64,000 nucleotides of DNA from Bacillota bacterium. GTDB taxonomy: Bacteria > Bacillota > Bacilli > Paenibacillales > NBRC-103111. Below are positions 40,667-49,179 of this stretch, one piece after another. The number at the start of each line of letters is the position of its first letter. Within the stretch, counting starts at the first letter, position 1. Under the pieces are notes generated by a model. It did not search any database. It was given only the letters and a program-made list of their open reading frames with translations, and was not told where the DNA came from. The stretch covers positions 365,502-429,501 of the forward strand of contig JAEWGW010000011.1 in the NCBI GenBank assembly GCA_023388055.1. Reading direction: 5' to 3'. The position numbers and the translations under genes were made by a program.

Positions 40667-42468
40667 GCTCCCACCTCCTCCGCGTATTTCTCCGCCTGCT
40701 TGCGGAACATGTCCGCGTATTTCCCGTTTAATGCCATCAGTTGGTCATGGGTACCGGTTTCAATAACAGTGCCGTCCTCCAGCATATAAATCCGGTCGGC
40801 TAACGTTGCCATGGACAAGCGGTGGGAGATAAAAAACACCGGTTTGCCTTGACAGGCTGCCAGCATACTTTGGTAAATCCCGTATTCCGCTACCGGATCC
40901 AGGGCGCTGGAGGATTCATCGAATACCGCCATATCGAACTCTTTGGCAAAGGCTCTGGCGACCGCGATTTTCTGGTATTCCCCGCCGGAGAGCACGGCTC
41001 CGTCTTCGTCAAACTCCCGGGTCAGCACGGTATCCATCCCCTTCGGCAGTGCTGCCACTTTGTCGTAGACGCCGCTCTTCAGAAGCGCATCCCGCACACA
41101 ATGGTAGTCCGCAGCCGTTACAGGCTGGCGCATCAGCACATTTTCGGCCACCGTCATCGCAAAAATTCTGAAGTCCTGAAAGGCCGTCCCGAACAGGGCA
41201 CGGTAGGAGCCCAAACGGTAATCCCGGATGTCTGTCCCGTTCAGCAGAAGCTGACCATGGGTGGGGTCATACAAACGCATCAGCAGCTTGACCAGTGTGG
41301 TTTTTCCGGCACCGTTGTGGCCCACCAGAGCGATCCTCTCACTGCCCTCTATGCGGATACTGATGTCACGGAGCACGGGGGCGCTTGCGCCGGGGTAGGT
41401 GAAGCTGACGTGATGCAGCTCTAAGGATTGAACCGGCTTTGCGGGAACAGGCGCGTCCGGATTATCCTTCATGCTGATTTCGTAGGCGAGGAATCCCCGC
41501 AAATTTTCGATATACAGGCTATTCTGGAATACCTTAATCAAGCTATCCGACAATCCGATAAGAATCCAGCTTGCGCTGACCATGGCGCTGGTCAATACTG
41601 CGAATTCGCTGACCTCCAAGGTGCGGGACACCATGGTCCGGTAGAGGCTGTACAGAAGCACCCCCTGGAAAATCACCAGGAACGTGAAGATATTCTGCCA
41701 GAAGTGGACAGCGGCCACACGCGGGGCAAACCGGCGGACAACCGTATTGAGGCCGGAATATCCCTCTTCATAAGTTTGCTTCAGCACCCGGAAAATGCCG
41801 GACATCCGGATTTCCTTGGCATAATCCTGCAGGTAAACCACACGGTTCACGTAATCCAGCTTCCGCCGGTGTGAAATGCCTTCCTGGTCCCGTGCATAAA
41901 GCAGACGGTTGTGCAATTTCCCGAACAGAAATTTGCCTGCAAAAGGGGAGAGGACAAAAAGAATGACCCAATGGTCGATCATATACATGTTGACCATTAC
42001 CCCAATGCCTGCCAGAACGGCACAGACGGTATCTGCTGTTGTCTCCAGCACGGAGGAAACCCGGGTTTCCGTCTCCTTGACGGCCATGGTATAGCGGTTG
42101 TAAAACTCCGCATCCTCGTAGCAGGCCAGCTCAACCTGCGCCGCCTTGTCATAAAGCTGCCCGTTCAGCTTCTCAAAAAGAAGGGCGTCCGTTTTGGGCT
42201 TATAGCTGGTTTCCGCCCATTGCTCAAACCAGTTGCAGGCCCCGAAGAACAGGGCGCTTCCTGTAATGAAGAAGGCTATTTGCCCGAAGCGTTGACCGGT
42301 TTCGATAGCATGGAGGACATATTTGACCAGCACAATACTGTAAAATACCCATGCGGTATAGTCGATTGCCTTCAGCAGGAGCTCGGCACCGATCCGGCCC
42401 GGACAGATGCGGAAAACCAGCTTCAGGATAAAGAGATTATTGGGAATAACCTTGCTTTGATTGTTCAT
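40663..42468 (-). CDS. ABC exporter half-transporter (first of a pair)
   Basis: I start at the ATG at 42468 after AAGGAG, giving 601 residues, the same as its partner. Six membrane helices are followed by an ATPase with Walker A GHNGAGKTTLVKLL, signature LSGGEYQKIAVARA, Walker B MAVFDESSSALDP and H-loop FISHRLSM. The N-terminal NNLFILKLVFRICPGRI resembles NHLYMLRLAFRHTPGYV of the partner, so the two arose by duplication. It is the first gene of a four-gene operon (exporter, exporter, Cys4 protein, hydrolase). Confidence 0.87.
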   Translation of the reverse strand: MNNQSKVIPNNLFILKLVFRICPGRIGAELLLKAIDYTAWVFYSIVLVKYVLHAIETGQRFGQIAFFITGSALFFGACNWFEQWAETSYKPKTDALLFEKLNGQLYDKAAQVELACYEDAEFYNRYTMAVKETETRVSSVLETTADTVCAVLAGIGVMVNMYMIDHWVILFVLSPFAGKFLFGKLHNRLLYARDQEGISHRRKLDYVNRVVYLQDYAKEIRMSGIFRVLKQTYEEGYSGLNTVVRRFAPRVAAVHFWQNIFTFLVIFQGVLLYSLYRTMVSRTLEVSEFAVLTSAMVSASWILIGLSDSLIKVFQNSLYIENLRGFLAYEISMKDNPDAPVPAKPVQSLELHHVSFTYPGASAPVLRDISIRIEGSERIALVGHNGAGKTTLVKLLMRLYDPTHGQLLLNGTDIRDYRLGSYRALFGTAFQDFRIFAMTVAENVLMRQPVTAADYHCVRDALLKSGVYDKVAALPKGMDTVLTREFDEDGAVLSGGEYQKIAVARAFAKEFDMAVFDESSSALDPVAEYGIYQSMLAACQGKPVFFISHRLSMATLADRIYMLEDGTVIETGTHDQLMALNGKYADMFRKQAEKYAEEVGA

Positions 42469-42531
42469 GGCAAACTCCTTATACTGGAAATGAAGAAGAA
42501 CATACATTCCCTATTTTGAACATTTTCCATT

Positions 42532-42560
42532 AAATAATCAATGGGGAATTTTGTTGTCAA
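42532..42560 (-). promoter_or_regulatory. Promoter of the ABC-exporter operon, with palindrome on the -10 box
   Basis: On the minus strand TTGACA (42560-42555) and TTATTT (42537-42532) are 17 bp apart. CCATT at 42527-42531 and AATGG at 42540-42544 form an inverted repeat centred on the -10 box, a possible operator. Confidence 0.55.
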
Positions 42561-42667
42561 CCAAATTATCCATAAGAGGCTTGTCCGATTCAGACTGGAA
42601 AATTGCAGGAAGGCGGCGGATGTGGTAAAACCGGTATAAACAGGTTTCAAACATGGAGGTATACCCA

Positions 42668-43513
42668 GTGCCTTATTTCACATCCTTTCAATTACAGCCA
42701 TCCGTCGACCGGATTATCCGGGCAGATTGGTATCGTCCCTCCGGTGCTGCTTGCCGGGGGACTGTTCTGGTTGCCCACGGCTACAAGGGCTTCAAAAATT
42801 ACGGAATGTTCCCGCGGATCGGGGAGCTGCTGTCGGAGCACTACGATGTGATTGTGTTTAACTTCAGCCACAACGGTGTGGGGGAAGACGTGACGGAGTT
42901 TACGGAGCTGGAGAAATTCGCCCGTAATACCTGTTCGCTGGAGCAGCAGGATTTGCTTGCTTTGGTAGAGGCGGTGAGAGGTGGTGTGCTGCCTCCTGAA
43001 GACGGGAGCCAGCCGGAAGCGGGACGATTGTTTTTGCTGGGCCACAGCAAGGGCGGCGGGGCAGTCCTGTTATTCGGACTCGACCATCCTGAGCGGGTAG
43101 ACGGGATTATCAGCTGGAACGGAATTGCCAGCTTCGACCTCTATTCGGAGGAAGAGAAACGGATGATGCGGGAGGAGGGACGTGCATTCACGGTGAATGC
43201 ACGAACCAAGCAGCAGATGCCTCTGGACCCGGTCATTCTGGAGGATCTGGAGGCCAATGCGGAGCGGTTCGATCTGGTTGGCCGGATCGGCAGTCTCCAT
43301 GTCCCTGTTGCGCTGATCCAGGGTGAACGGGACGGCAAACATCTGCTGGCCGGATCGGCCCGGTTGAAGGAGGCGCAGCCGGAGCTGGAATGGCTGATGG
43401 TTCCCGGCGGGGATCACCGGTTCAACACGGTGCATCCTTACGAGGGGGACACGGAAGCCTTCCTGGAGGCAATCCGGCTCACGCGGCAGTGGCTGGAAGG
43501 GCGCGGGAAGTAG
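42668..43513 (+). CDS. Alpha/beta hydrolase of the dienelactone-hydrolase/S9-like group
   Basis: GTG 42668 lies 7 bases after GGAGGT and is preferred to ATG 42653, which overlaps that site; 281 residues result. The nucleophile elbow is LLGHSKGGGAVLLFGLDHP, the acid lies in IQGERDGKHL and the histidine in VPGGDHRFNTVHP. The segment VAHGYKGFKNYGMFP supplies the oxyanion hole. It is divergent from the ABC-exporter operon and sits 200 bp from it, but no functional link is shown. Likely a cytoplasmic esterase or peptidase. Confidence 0.82.
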   Translation: MPYFTSFQLQPSVDRIIRADWYRPSGAACRGTVLVAHGYKGFKNYGMFPRIGELLSEHYDVIVFNFSHNGVGEDVTEFTELEKFARNTCSLEQQDLLALVEAVRGGVLPPEDGSQPEAGRLFLLGHSKGGGAVLLFGLDHPERVDGIISWNGIASFDLYSEEEKRMMREEGRAFTVNARTKQQMPLDPVILEDLEANAERFDLVGRIGSLHVPVALIQGERDGKHLLAGSARLKEAQPELEWLMVPGGDHRFNTVHPYEGDTEAFLEAIRLTRQWLEGRGK

Positions 43514-43574
43514 CCTCGTTCCGGTTGCTGAGCTGGTAGGGCTTGGGCGACAGGTGGGCTGGAGGGGCAGAAGG

Positions 43575-43602
43575 GCAGTTAGCGGAAGCGGATTTCCGCT
43601 AT
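43575..43602. repeat. Short hairpin form of the TAACGGAA repeat family
   Basis: GTTAGCGGAAGC and TTTCCGCTATT form a compact inverted repeat in the gap after the hydrolase gene, like the copy at 20.7 kb. Confidence 0.35.
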
Positions 43603-43633
43603 TCTCTGTCTTGTTACTTGAAGAGCTTGCAAG

Positions 43634-43661
43634 CAAAAAACCCTTGGTTCACAAGGGTTTC
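43634..43661 (-). terminator. Intrinsic terminator of tRNA-Val
   Basis: On the minus strand AAACCCTTG pairs with CCAAGGGTTT around a 4-base loop and runs into six T residues, just after the tRNA 3' end. Confidence 0.85.
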
Positions 43662-43667
43662 ACGTAG

Positions 43668-43740
43668 TGACCTGCAGTGGGCTCGAACCACTGACCCCCA
43701 CCCTGTCAAGATGGTGCTCTCCCAGCTGAGCTAGCAAGTC
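43668..43740 (-). tRNA. tRNA-Val (anticodon GAC)
   Basis: Read on the minus strand the 73-base gene has acceptor stem GACTTGC/GCAGGTC, D-arm GCTCAGCTGGGAGAGC, anticodon stem CCATC/GGTGG with loop TTGACAG (anticodon GAC), variable loop GGGTC and T-arm AGTGG-TTCGAGC-CCACT. The discriminator is A and CCA is not encoded. A terminator follows within 7 bp, so it is an isolated functional gene. Confidence 0.93.
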
Positions 43741-43832
43741 ATATGCAATGTTACGGTAATTGAATTTTACCAAGTCTGCCTAAGGCTGTCAACCATTTTT
43801 GGAAAGGGTTTCAGGCGACATCAGCACGGAAG

Positions 43833-43869
43833 AAGCTCTCTCATCCGGTCGGGGCGAGAGAGCTTTTTC
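43833..43869 (+). terminator. Intrinsic terminator hairpin
   Basis: AAGCTCTCTC pairs with GAGAGAGCTT around a 13-base loop, followed by T residues on the plus strand. It lies between tRNA-Val and the Rpn remnant and may act for either strand. Confidence 0.6.
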
Positions 43870-43879
43870 ATGCTCTGCT

Positions 43880-44371
43880 TCAATGTACAGGCCGCAGAGA
43901 GCGGACTTCTTCTTCGGATAATCCTGTAGCTTTGGCAATAATAACAACTTCAAATCCCATATTAAGCATGTTCAAAGCTGTCTGCACTTTTCCTTCACTT
44001 AATCCTTCAGCCTTGCCCTCTGCCTTGCCCTCTGCCTTGGCCCCTTCCAGCTTGGAGACTTCATCGCGCAGTGCCTTCATTCTAGCTTCATAAGCTTCGC
44101 GGGTAGCTGCATCCTGACTCAGAAACTCCAGTGTGTTCATGGCCTTTTTCAGCATCGGCTCATTCATCGCCAGCACCTCCCAGCTTGATTTGTCTACTCC
44201 CTTTAGAAACAGCAACCAATTGATTAGTCCGCCTTCCTCTAACGGATGGGGAAATTCATCCAGCTTCCCTAACTCCATCGTGTGAATCTCCAAGTCATCA
44301 TTTAGCGGAATGCCTGTATGGTCTTCTTGCAGATGAAAGATATTGTGAATGCGCTCATTAATTCCATTATT
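43880..44371 (-). pseudogene. 5'-truncated Rpn/PD-(D/E)XK nuclease (transposase-like) gene
   Basis: The frame opens after two stop codons at 44372-44377 without a usable start and reads INERIHNIFHLQEDHTG, NDDLEIHTMELGKLDEF and the lysine/glutamate-rich AEGKAEGKAEGLSEGK tail, all typical of the C-terminal half of Rpn recombination-promoting nucleases (PDDEXK_2 family, usually near 300 residues). The N-terminal nuclease core is missing. A shorter reading from TTG 44293 (137 residues) is possible but would still lack the active site. Confidence 0.75.
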
Positions 44372-44521
44372 TCATTATACCACGAGGGGACGGGAGGATT
44401 GAAGTCACCCTTTTTCCTTTGGATTTTACCGAAGATGTGACATTATGTTCACAATTGCTTCAGATGATGCAGGATTGTATGGAATGGGGTAAAATAGAGG
44501 TATCCAAGGAGGCGTATATGT

Positions 44522-44686
44522 ATGAAAACCCATAATTGTTGCGGAGACGGCATTGCCTGCGATATTCCCGTAGAGCTGCCGGAGGATTACATGGACACCT
44601 TGTACCAGATGTATGTGAAGGATTGTGAGAAGGAAAGCAAGGAGCCGCAAACCAAAGCCCAGTGGCTGGAAAACATAAGCGCATAA
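44522..44686 (+). CDS. Small Cys-containing acidic protein, 54 residues
   Basis: ATG 44522 lies 9 bases after AAGGAGG. The product reads HNCCGDGIACDIPVELPEDY near the start and ends KAQWLENISA; four cysteines are present, three in the first 13 residues. It is followed at once by a strong terminator, supporting an independent gene. No family is recognised. It is not an obvious zinc ribbon. Confidence 0.6.
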   Translation: MKTHNCCGDGIACDIPVELPEDYMDTLYQMYVKDCEKESKEPQTKAQWLENISA

Positions 44687-44695
44687 GTTGCAAGG

Positions 44696-44719
44696 GGCAG
44701 CCCGAAGGGCTGCCTTTTG
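44696..44719 (+). terminator. Intrinsic terminator after the 54-residue gene
   Basis: GGCAGCCC pairs with GGGCTGCC around a GAA loop, followed by four T residues. Confidence 0.85.
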
Positions 44720-44773
44720 TATGACCGCCGCGGACAGCCCGGAAGGGGCGCGCAAGAAGGAGCATATCCACTC

Positions 44774-46636
44774 ATGATCAAGTATGATCTGCCCATCATC
44801 ACGAATCCGCTGTGTACCCGAGCGGATGTACAGAAGGCGGTCCGGCAGCTGACGGCGCCGCTGAAGCCCTATTACAGCAAGGGCGGAGCCTTGCTTCGGC
44901 TCGGCAATACGGGAGCGGTCTATGAAGAACGGACCGCCCAGATGGAGGCGTTTGCCCGTCCCTTGTGGGGGCTTGTGCCGCTGGAAGTGGGCGGCGGGGA
45001 TTCGGACCTGTGGGATACATATGTGGAGGGCATCCGTCATGGGACCGACCCGGAGCATGAGGAATACTGGGGAGATACCGGCCATGTGGATCAGCGTTTT
45101 GTGGAAATGGCGGCCCTCGGTCTAGCCTTATGCTTGTGTCCGGACCGGATTTGGGGACCGCTGACAGAGCAGGAACGGGCCAACCTCACCCGTTGGCTGC
45201 TCCAGATCAACCGGTTTGATCTGCCGCCGAACAACTGGCGGTTCTTCATTGTGTTGGCGAATCTTGGCCTGAAACGGGCGGGAGGCGAATACAGCCAGGA
45301 GTCCGTGGACGCGGCGCTTGAGCTTCTGGATACCTTTTGTTTGGGGGATGGCTGGTACTCCGACGGGGCGACGGATCAACGGGATTATTATGTTCCGTTC
45401 GCCATGCATTTTTATGGCTTGATCTATGCCGGCATGATGGACAAGGAGGACCCGGAGCGCTGTCAAGTCTACAAGGACAGGGCTGCGCAGTTTGCCCGGG
45501 ACTTCATCTATTGGTTCGCAGAGGACGGGTCTGCCTTGGCGTACGGCCGAAGTCTGACCTACCGCTTCGCGCAAGCGGGCTTCTGGGGTGCTTTGGCTTA
45601 TGCCGGGGTGGATGTTCTGGATTGGGGTGTTGTGAAGGGACTCCTGCTGCGCAATCTGCGCTGGTGGTTCCAGCAGCCGATTTTTACACCAGACGGTGTG
45701 CTCTCCATCGGATATGCTTACCCCAATCTCATCATGGCCGAGGGTTATAATGCACCGGGGTCCCCGTATTGGGCCTTTAAGGCATTTTTGCCGCTGGCTT
45801 TGGGGGATGAGCATCCCTTATGGCAGGCGGAGGAAAAGCCGCTTCCCGCCCTTGCACCCCTGTCTGTGCAAAAGCATGCCCGGATGCTGGTCAGCCATAC
45901 CGGCAATCATGTGACGGCTTTGACGTCAGGCCAATACGCCGGATTCCAGCCTGCCCATACCTCTGCCAAATACGCCAAGTTCGCTTATTCCAACGCTTTT
46001 GCCTTTAGCGTGCCCAAGGGACATACGGGTTTAGGCCAAGGTGCATATGATTCCATGCTTGCGTTAAGCGAGGGAGATGACTGGTATAAGGTCCGGCAGA
46101 GATGCGAGGAAGTTCATGTGGAGGACAAATGGATCTACTCCCGCTGGAAGCCGTGGGCGGATGTGACGGTGGAAACCTGGCTGATTCCCGCAGGCAGCTG
46201 GCATATCCGTGTACACCGTCTGCAGAATGGCCGCGATCTGACAGGTGCGGAGGGAGGATTTGCTATTAGGTGGGAGGACCGTGTGCCGGAGGAGACAGGC
46301 CGGAAGCTGCTCACCGAAGCTCATGATGCAGTGGCTTCCTTCAACTGGGGAGTTAGCGGTATTGTAGACCTCCGGGGCGTGCGTACAGCGGAGATTATTC
46401 CCTGTGAGGCCAATACCAACCTGATGTTTCCCCGTACAGTGCTGCCGACTCTCCATGGTACTTACCCGAAGGGCGAGTATTGGTTAGCTGCTGCTGTTCT
46501 GGGTACGCCGGATGAAGATGAAGGGCAAACCTCCTGGAGAATACCTCCGGTTTTCCGTGAAAACGGGGATGGCTATCAGGTCCTGGATCGGGAGAACGGA
46601 AGTGTTCTATGGAGCCTTTCCACCAATTCCCACTGA
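44774..46636 (+). CDS. DUF2264-family protein, alpha-barrel polysaccharide-active-enzyme-like
   Basis: ATG 44774 follows AAGAAGGAG and gives 620 residues. An alpha-helical N-terminal two thirds (VGGGDSDLWDTYVEGI, GHVDQRFVEMAALGLAL, WYSDGATDQRDYYVPFAMHFYGL) is followed by a beta-sandwich region (AKFAYSNAFAFSVP; WETWLIP-like strands). This architecture recalls alginate and heparinase-type lyases and the DUF2264 family, whose substrates are not firmly known. There is no signal peptide, so a cytoplasmic role in oligosaccharide breakdown is likely. The first codons of the next gene follow within 100 bp. Confidence 0.8.
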   Translation: MIKYDLPIITNPLCTRADVQKAVRQLTAPLKPYYSKGGALLRLGNTGAVYEERTAQMEAFARPLWGLVPLEVGGGDSDLWDTYVEGIRHGTDPEHEEYWGDTGHVDQRFVEMAALGLALCLCPDRIWGPLTEQERANLTRWLLQINRFDLPPNNWRFFIVLANLGLKRAGGEYSQESVDAALELLDTFCLGDGWYSDGATDQRDYYVPFAMHFYGLIYAGMMDKEDPERCQVYKDRAAQFARDFIYWFAEDGSALAYGRSLTYRFAQAGFWGALAYAGVDVLDWGVVKGLLLRNLRWWFQQPIFTPDGVLSIGYAYPNLIMAEGYNAPGSPYWAFKAFLPLALGDEHPLWQAEEKPLPALAPLSVQKHARMLVSHTGNHVTALTSGQYAGFQPAHTSAKYAKFAYSNAFAFSVPKGHTGLGQGAYDSMLALSEGDDWYKVRQRCEEVHVEDKWIYSRWKPWADVTVETWLIPAGSWHIRVHRLQNGRDLTGAEGGFAIRWEDRVPEETGRKLLTEAHDAVASFNWGVSGIVDLRGVRTAEIIPCEANTNLMFPRTVLPTLHGTYPKGEYWLAAAVLGTPDEDEGQTSWRIPPVFRENGDGYQVLDRENGSVLWSLSTNSH

Positions 46637-46733
46637 CTGCGGAGCCCGCCTCCTGCTAGAATGGATAAGCATGGTTGTGAAGGATATGGCTTATCCGGCA
46701 GGAGGCCGAAAGAAGAAGGAGTGCGCAAGCAGA

Positions 46734-47078
46734 ATGAGCGGGAACGGGAAACAAGAGCAATTGAAGGCGGCAACAGCACAGATCACACCGGAGGGTATCC
46801 TGTTTAAGGACAGGTATTATACCTGCCGCTTGGCCCTTCGTTATAACTGGTACGAGCAGGCGCGGGTGAGAGGCGATTGGGAGATCAGGATATTGTTCAA
46901 TCCGAAGGATGAACAGCCGGAGGCCGTCTACATAGATTCGGAGCATTTTGAGGAGGAGCGGGTGTGTCAGTTTATTGGCGTACCCATGGACCCCTCCGAA
47001 ACGGCCGCCTATCAGGAGAAGCTGCGGAAGCTGGCCGATGAACGGAGAATGCTTTACGGCAACAGGCCGCTTTTTTAA
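46734..47078 (+). CDS. Stand-alone TnsB/Mu-transposase C-terminal-like domain protein
   Basis: The frame is open further upstream but overlaps the DUF2264 gene; ATG 46734 (12 bases after AAGGAG) or ATG 46686 are candidate starts, giving 114 or 130 residues. The core ITPEGILFKDRYYTCRLALR and NWYEQARVRGDWEIRILFNP match the beta-barrel at the C-terminus of Tn7-type TnsB/TniA transposases (GIxFxxxYxxxxALRxxWFxxA). No integrase catalytic domain is present nearby. A terminator follows at 47104. It could be a domesticated DNA-binding domain or a remnant. Confidence 0.55.
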   Translation: MSGNGKQEQLKAATAQITPEGILFKDRYYTCRLALRYNWYEQARVRGDWEIRILFNPKDEQPEAVYIDSEHFEEERVCQFIGVPMDPSETAAYQEKLRKLADERRMLYGNRPLF

Positions 47079-47103
47079 TCACGGCCAACAGCAGCCCCCA
47101 TTT

Positions 47104-47163
47104 ACACCCTTGTTCCCTTTGCACAGGTTTCCAGCCTGCCGCAGCGGGGACGGGGTGTTTTTG
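47104..47163 (+). terminator. Probable terminator
   Basis: ACACCC near 47104 can pair with GGGGTGT near 47152, with further C/G pairing inside a long loop, followed by a T-run. The rest of 47079-47268 shows no gene. Confidence 0.5.
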
Positions 47164-47268
47164 TACTGGCTTGGGATCCCTTCACAGGTTTAACCCTTCC
47201 ACACCGCGGGAATAGTGGATAAGGTTGGAACAACCCACATGAACTTGCACTGGAAAGGAGCAGACCAC

Positions 47269-48510
47269 ATGAAGCTGTTAACCAATTCCCGCCGTATTCC
47301 AGAGATTCTGATGATCCCCGTGTTGGGGCTGGCCTTGTATTTACGTCTGTATTTTCTGCGGAATGGTCAATTGGAGCCGTTGGAGTGGGATCAGCTGAAT
47401 TACACCAAGATGGCTCTGCAATGGTTGGAGACAGGCGTTTATGCCTACCGGGATACGCTTCCCAATACCTTGGTGACGCCGGGGTTTCCTACATTTCTTG
47501 CTATGATGCTACGCATATTCGGCTACGAGCAGCCAGAGGCCGCCCTGATGCTGGTAAGGGAGATTCAATGCTTTATAGGGTTGATCGCCATCTGGTTCAT
47601 ATTCCGCACCGGCAGCAGGCTGTTCACTCCGGGGGCGGGACTGCTGGCCGCTTTTTTTGCCGCCGTTTATCCCTCCTACGTCTGGTCCTCCTCGCTAATT
47701 TTGACGGAGGTGATCTTTCTTTCGTCGTTTTCTGTGCTGCTGTTCCTGCAGGTGCGGATCATTCAGGAGAATCGGCGAACCGACCATATTCTGGCGGGGG
47801 CCATGTTGGCTGTGACGGTGCTGATCCGCCCCAATGTGCTGCCTTTGGGGGTGGTGCCGTATTTCTTTTTGTGGATCAAAAGCAGGAGAATGCCCTGGGC
47901 CATGATCCTTCGGGGCGCTTTTTCCTTCAGCATTCTCATGCTGCCCTGGTGGGTGCGCAACTGGATCACCTTCCATGAGTTTATCCCCATCGCGAAGGGA
48001 GAGGCAGGCAATCCGTTCCTGGGCGGTACCGATCCTTACTTCCGGGGAACGATCAATTGGGAAACTGTCGGAGAAGAGGGGCAATTCCAGGAGGGCCTGC
48101 GGAGAATCCGGGAGGGGCTAATCCAGGACCCGCTGCTGTGGATCGGGTGGTTTACTGTGGGCAAGTTCCGGGTGTTCTTCCGGACACTCTGGGTGGGTTC
48201 TTATCCCTTTTCCGTACCGGAATGGTACTTCTACCTGCTGAATAAGCTGCACTTCCTTTTGGTATACACGGGGTTGGCCGTTCTGCCGGTGATGGCGCTG
48301 CGGGGCAGACTGGCATACGGATATCTCCTGACGGGTTTGGCCATCTTTTGGGGTGTGCATCAAGTGTTTATTCCGGTGGACCGCTATTTGTACGGAATGC
48401 TTCCTTTCCTGATGATGGGAGTGGCGGGAGCAGCCGCGGAGCTGTCGGCTGCTGCTGCGGTTCGGGGAAAGCTGCTATGGCCCAGCCTGAAACGGACTGC
48501 CCAGGATTAG
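47269..48510 (+). CDS. GT-C-fold glycosyltransferase, family-39/ArnT-like membrane protein
   Basis: ATG 47269 follows AAAGGAG; 413 residues. About ten membrane helices are predicted, and the first outer loop carries PLEWDQLNYTKMALQWLETG, whose acidic residue matches the catalytic Asp of dolichyl-phosphate-mannose-type glycosyltransferases. VRIIQENRRTDHILAGAMLA and PNVLPLGVVPYFFLW are typical of the group. It should transfer a sugar from a lipid carrier to a surface polymer or protein. No gene for a donor-lipid synthase is adjacent. Confidence 0.78.
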   Translation: MKLLTNSRRIPEILMIPVLGLALYLRLYFLRNGQLEPLEWDQLNYTKMALQWLETGVYAYRDTLPNTLVTPGFPTFLAMMLRIFGYEQPEAALMLVREIQCFIGLIAIWFIFRTGSRLFTPGAGLLAAFFAAVYPSYVWSSSLILTEVIFLSSFSVLLFLQVRIIQENRRTDHILAGAMLAVTVLIRPNVLPLGVVPYFFLWIKSRRMPWAMILRGAFSFSILMLPWWVRNWITFHEFIPIAKGEAGNPFLGGTDPYFRGTINWETVGEEGQFQEGLRRIREGLIQDPLLWIGWFTVGKFRVFFRTLWVGSYPFSVPEWYFYLLNKLHFLLVYTGLAVLPVMALRGRLAYGYLLTGLAIFWGVHQVFIPVDRYLYGMLPFLMMGVAGAAAELSAAAAVRGKLLWPSLKRTAQD

Positions 48511-48520
48511 CTTTTATATA

Positions 48521-48569
48521 AAAAGCCACCCCCGTCCCGGGATACGCCCGGTGACTGGGGATGGCTTTT
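48521..48569 (+). terminator. Bidirectional terminator
   Basis: AAAAGCCACCCC pairs with GGGGATGGCTTTT around a GC-rich inner loop between the glycosyltransferase gene and the converging CBS gene, with T residues on both strands. Confidence 0.8.
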
Positions 48570-48592
48570 GCTGCTTTTATAAGCATACATGG

Positions 48593-49009
48593 TTATTTCA
48601 CACTGTTGTTCAAAAGGCTTTTGGCTGAATACTCAATAATCTCGCCGCGCCGCACAATCCCGATAAAAATGCCGTTGTCATCCACAACGGGAACGAAGTT
48701 CTGGACCTTGGCCAGGCGAAGCAGATCCTCCATATTGGAATCGATCCGCACGGTTTCATGCTTGGTGCGCAGCGGCACATCGTCCAGGGTGAAGTGGTGG
48801 GCGGTTTCGAAGTTCAGGTCTTGCTTGGATTTGAAGAACCAAAGCAGGTCACCCTCTGTCACCGTACCGGCATAAGCGCCATTTTCCTTGAGGATCGGCA
48901 CGGCGGTATAACGGTGGAATTCCATCTTCTCCAGCGTCTGGCGGAGGGTGGAGTGGGTGGACAAACAGACGACCTCCTGCTTGGGCAGAAGAAAAAAAGC
49001 AATGTTCAT
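48593..49009 (-). CDS. CBS-domain pair protein
   Basis: The start is the ATG at 49009 after AAGGAGTC, giving 138 residues. Two CBS motifs are visible (RQTLEKMEFHRYTAVPIL with GTVTEGDLLWFF, then EDLLRLAKVQNFVPVVDDNG with GIVRRGEII). Such stand-alone pairs bind adenine nucleotides and regulate partner proteins. The frame extends further upstream without a good ribosome site. It is divergent from the PAP2-like gene. Confidence 0.83.
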   Translation of the reverse strand: MNIAFFLLPKQEVVCLSTHSTLRQTLEKMEFHRYTAVPILKENGAYAGTVTEGDLLWFFKSKQDLNFETAHHFTLDDVPLRTKHETVRIDSNMEDLLRLAKVQNFVPVVDDNGIFIGIVRRGEIIEYSAKSLLNNSVK

Positions 49010-49179
49010 GTTTGGCTGACTCCTTATCAGAACAATTATCAGTCCCTCTCCCATTGTAGCAGAAGTTGCCGGAGGATGGAACTTTGCCGGAATGTCCCGC
49101 TCCCTTAACCGCATAGAAAACTTCTCCCCGCTTATCCTAATAAGGCAAAAAGCTTACCATACGAGGGGTGGACTGACGG

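Noticed and set aside
42465..42650. 61-residue frame upstream of the ABC exporter genes
   Set aside because: It overlaps the promoter and start of the exporter gene and has no ribosome site.
46512..46733. Longer version of the TnsB-like domain protein
   Set aside because: The extension lies in the 3' end of the DUF2264 gene in another frame and shows no protein-like pattern.
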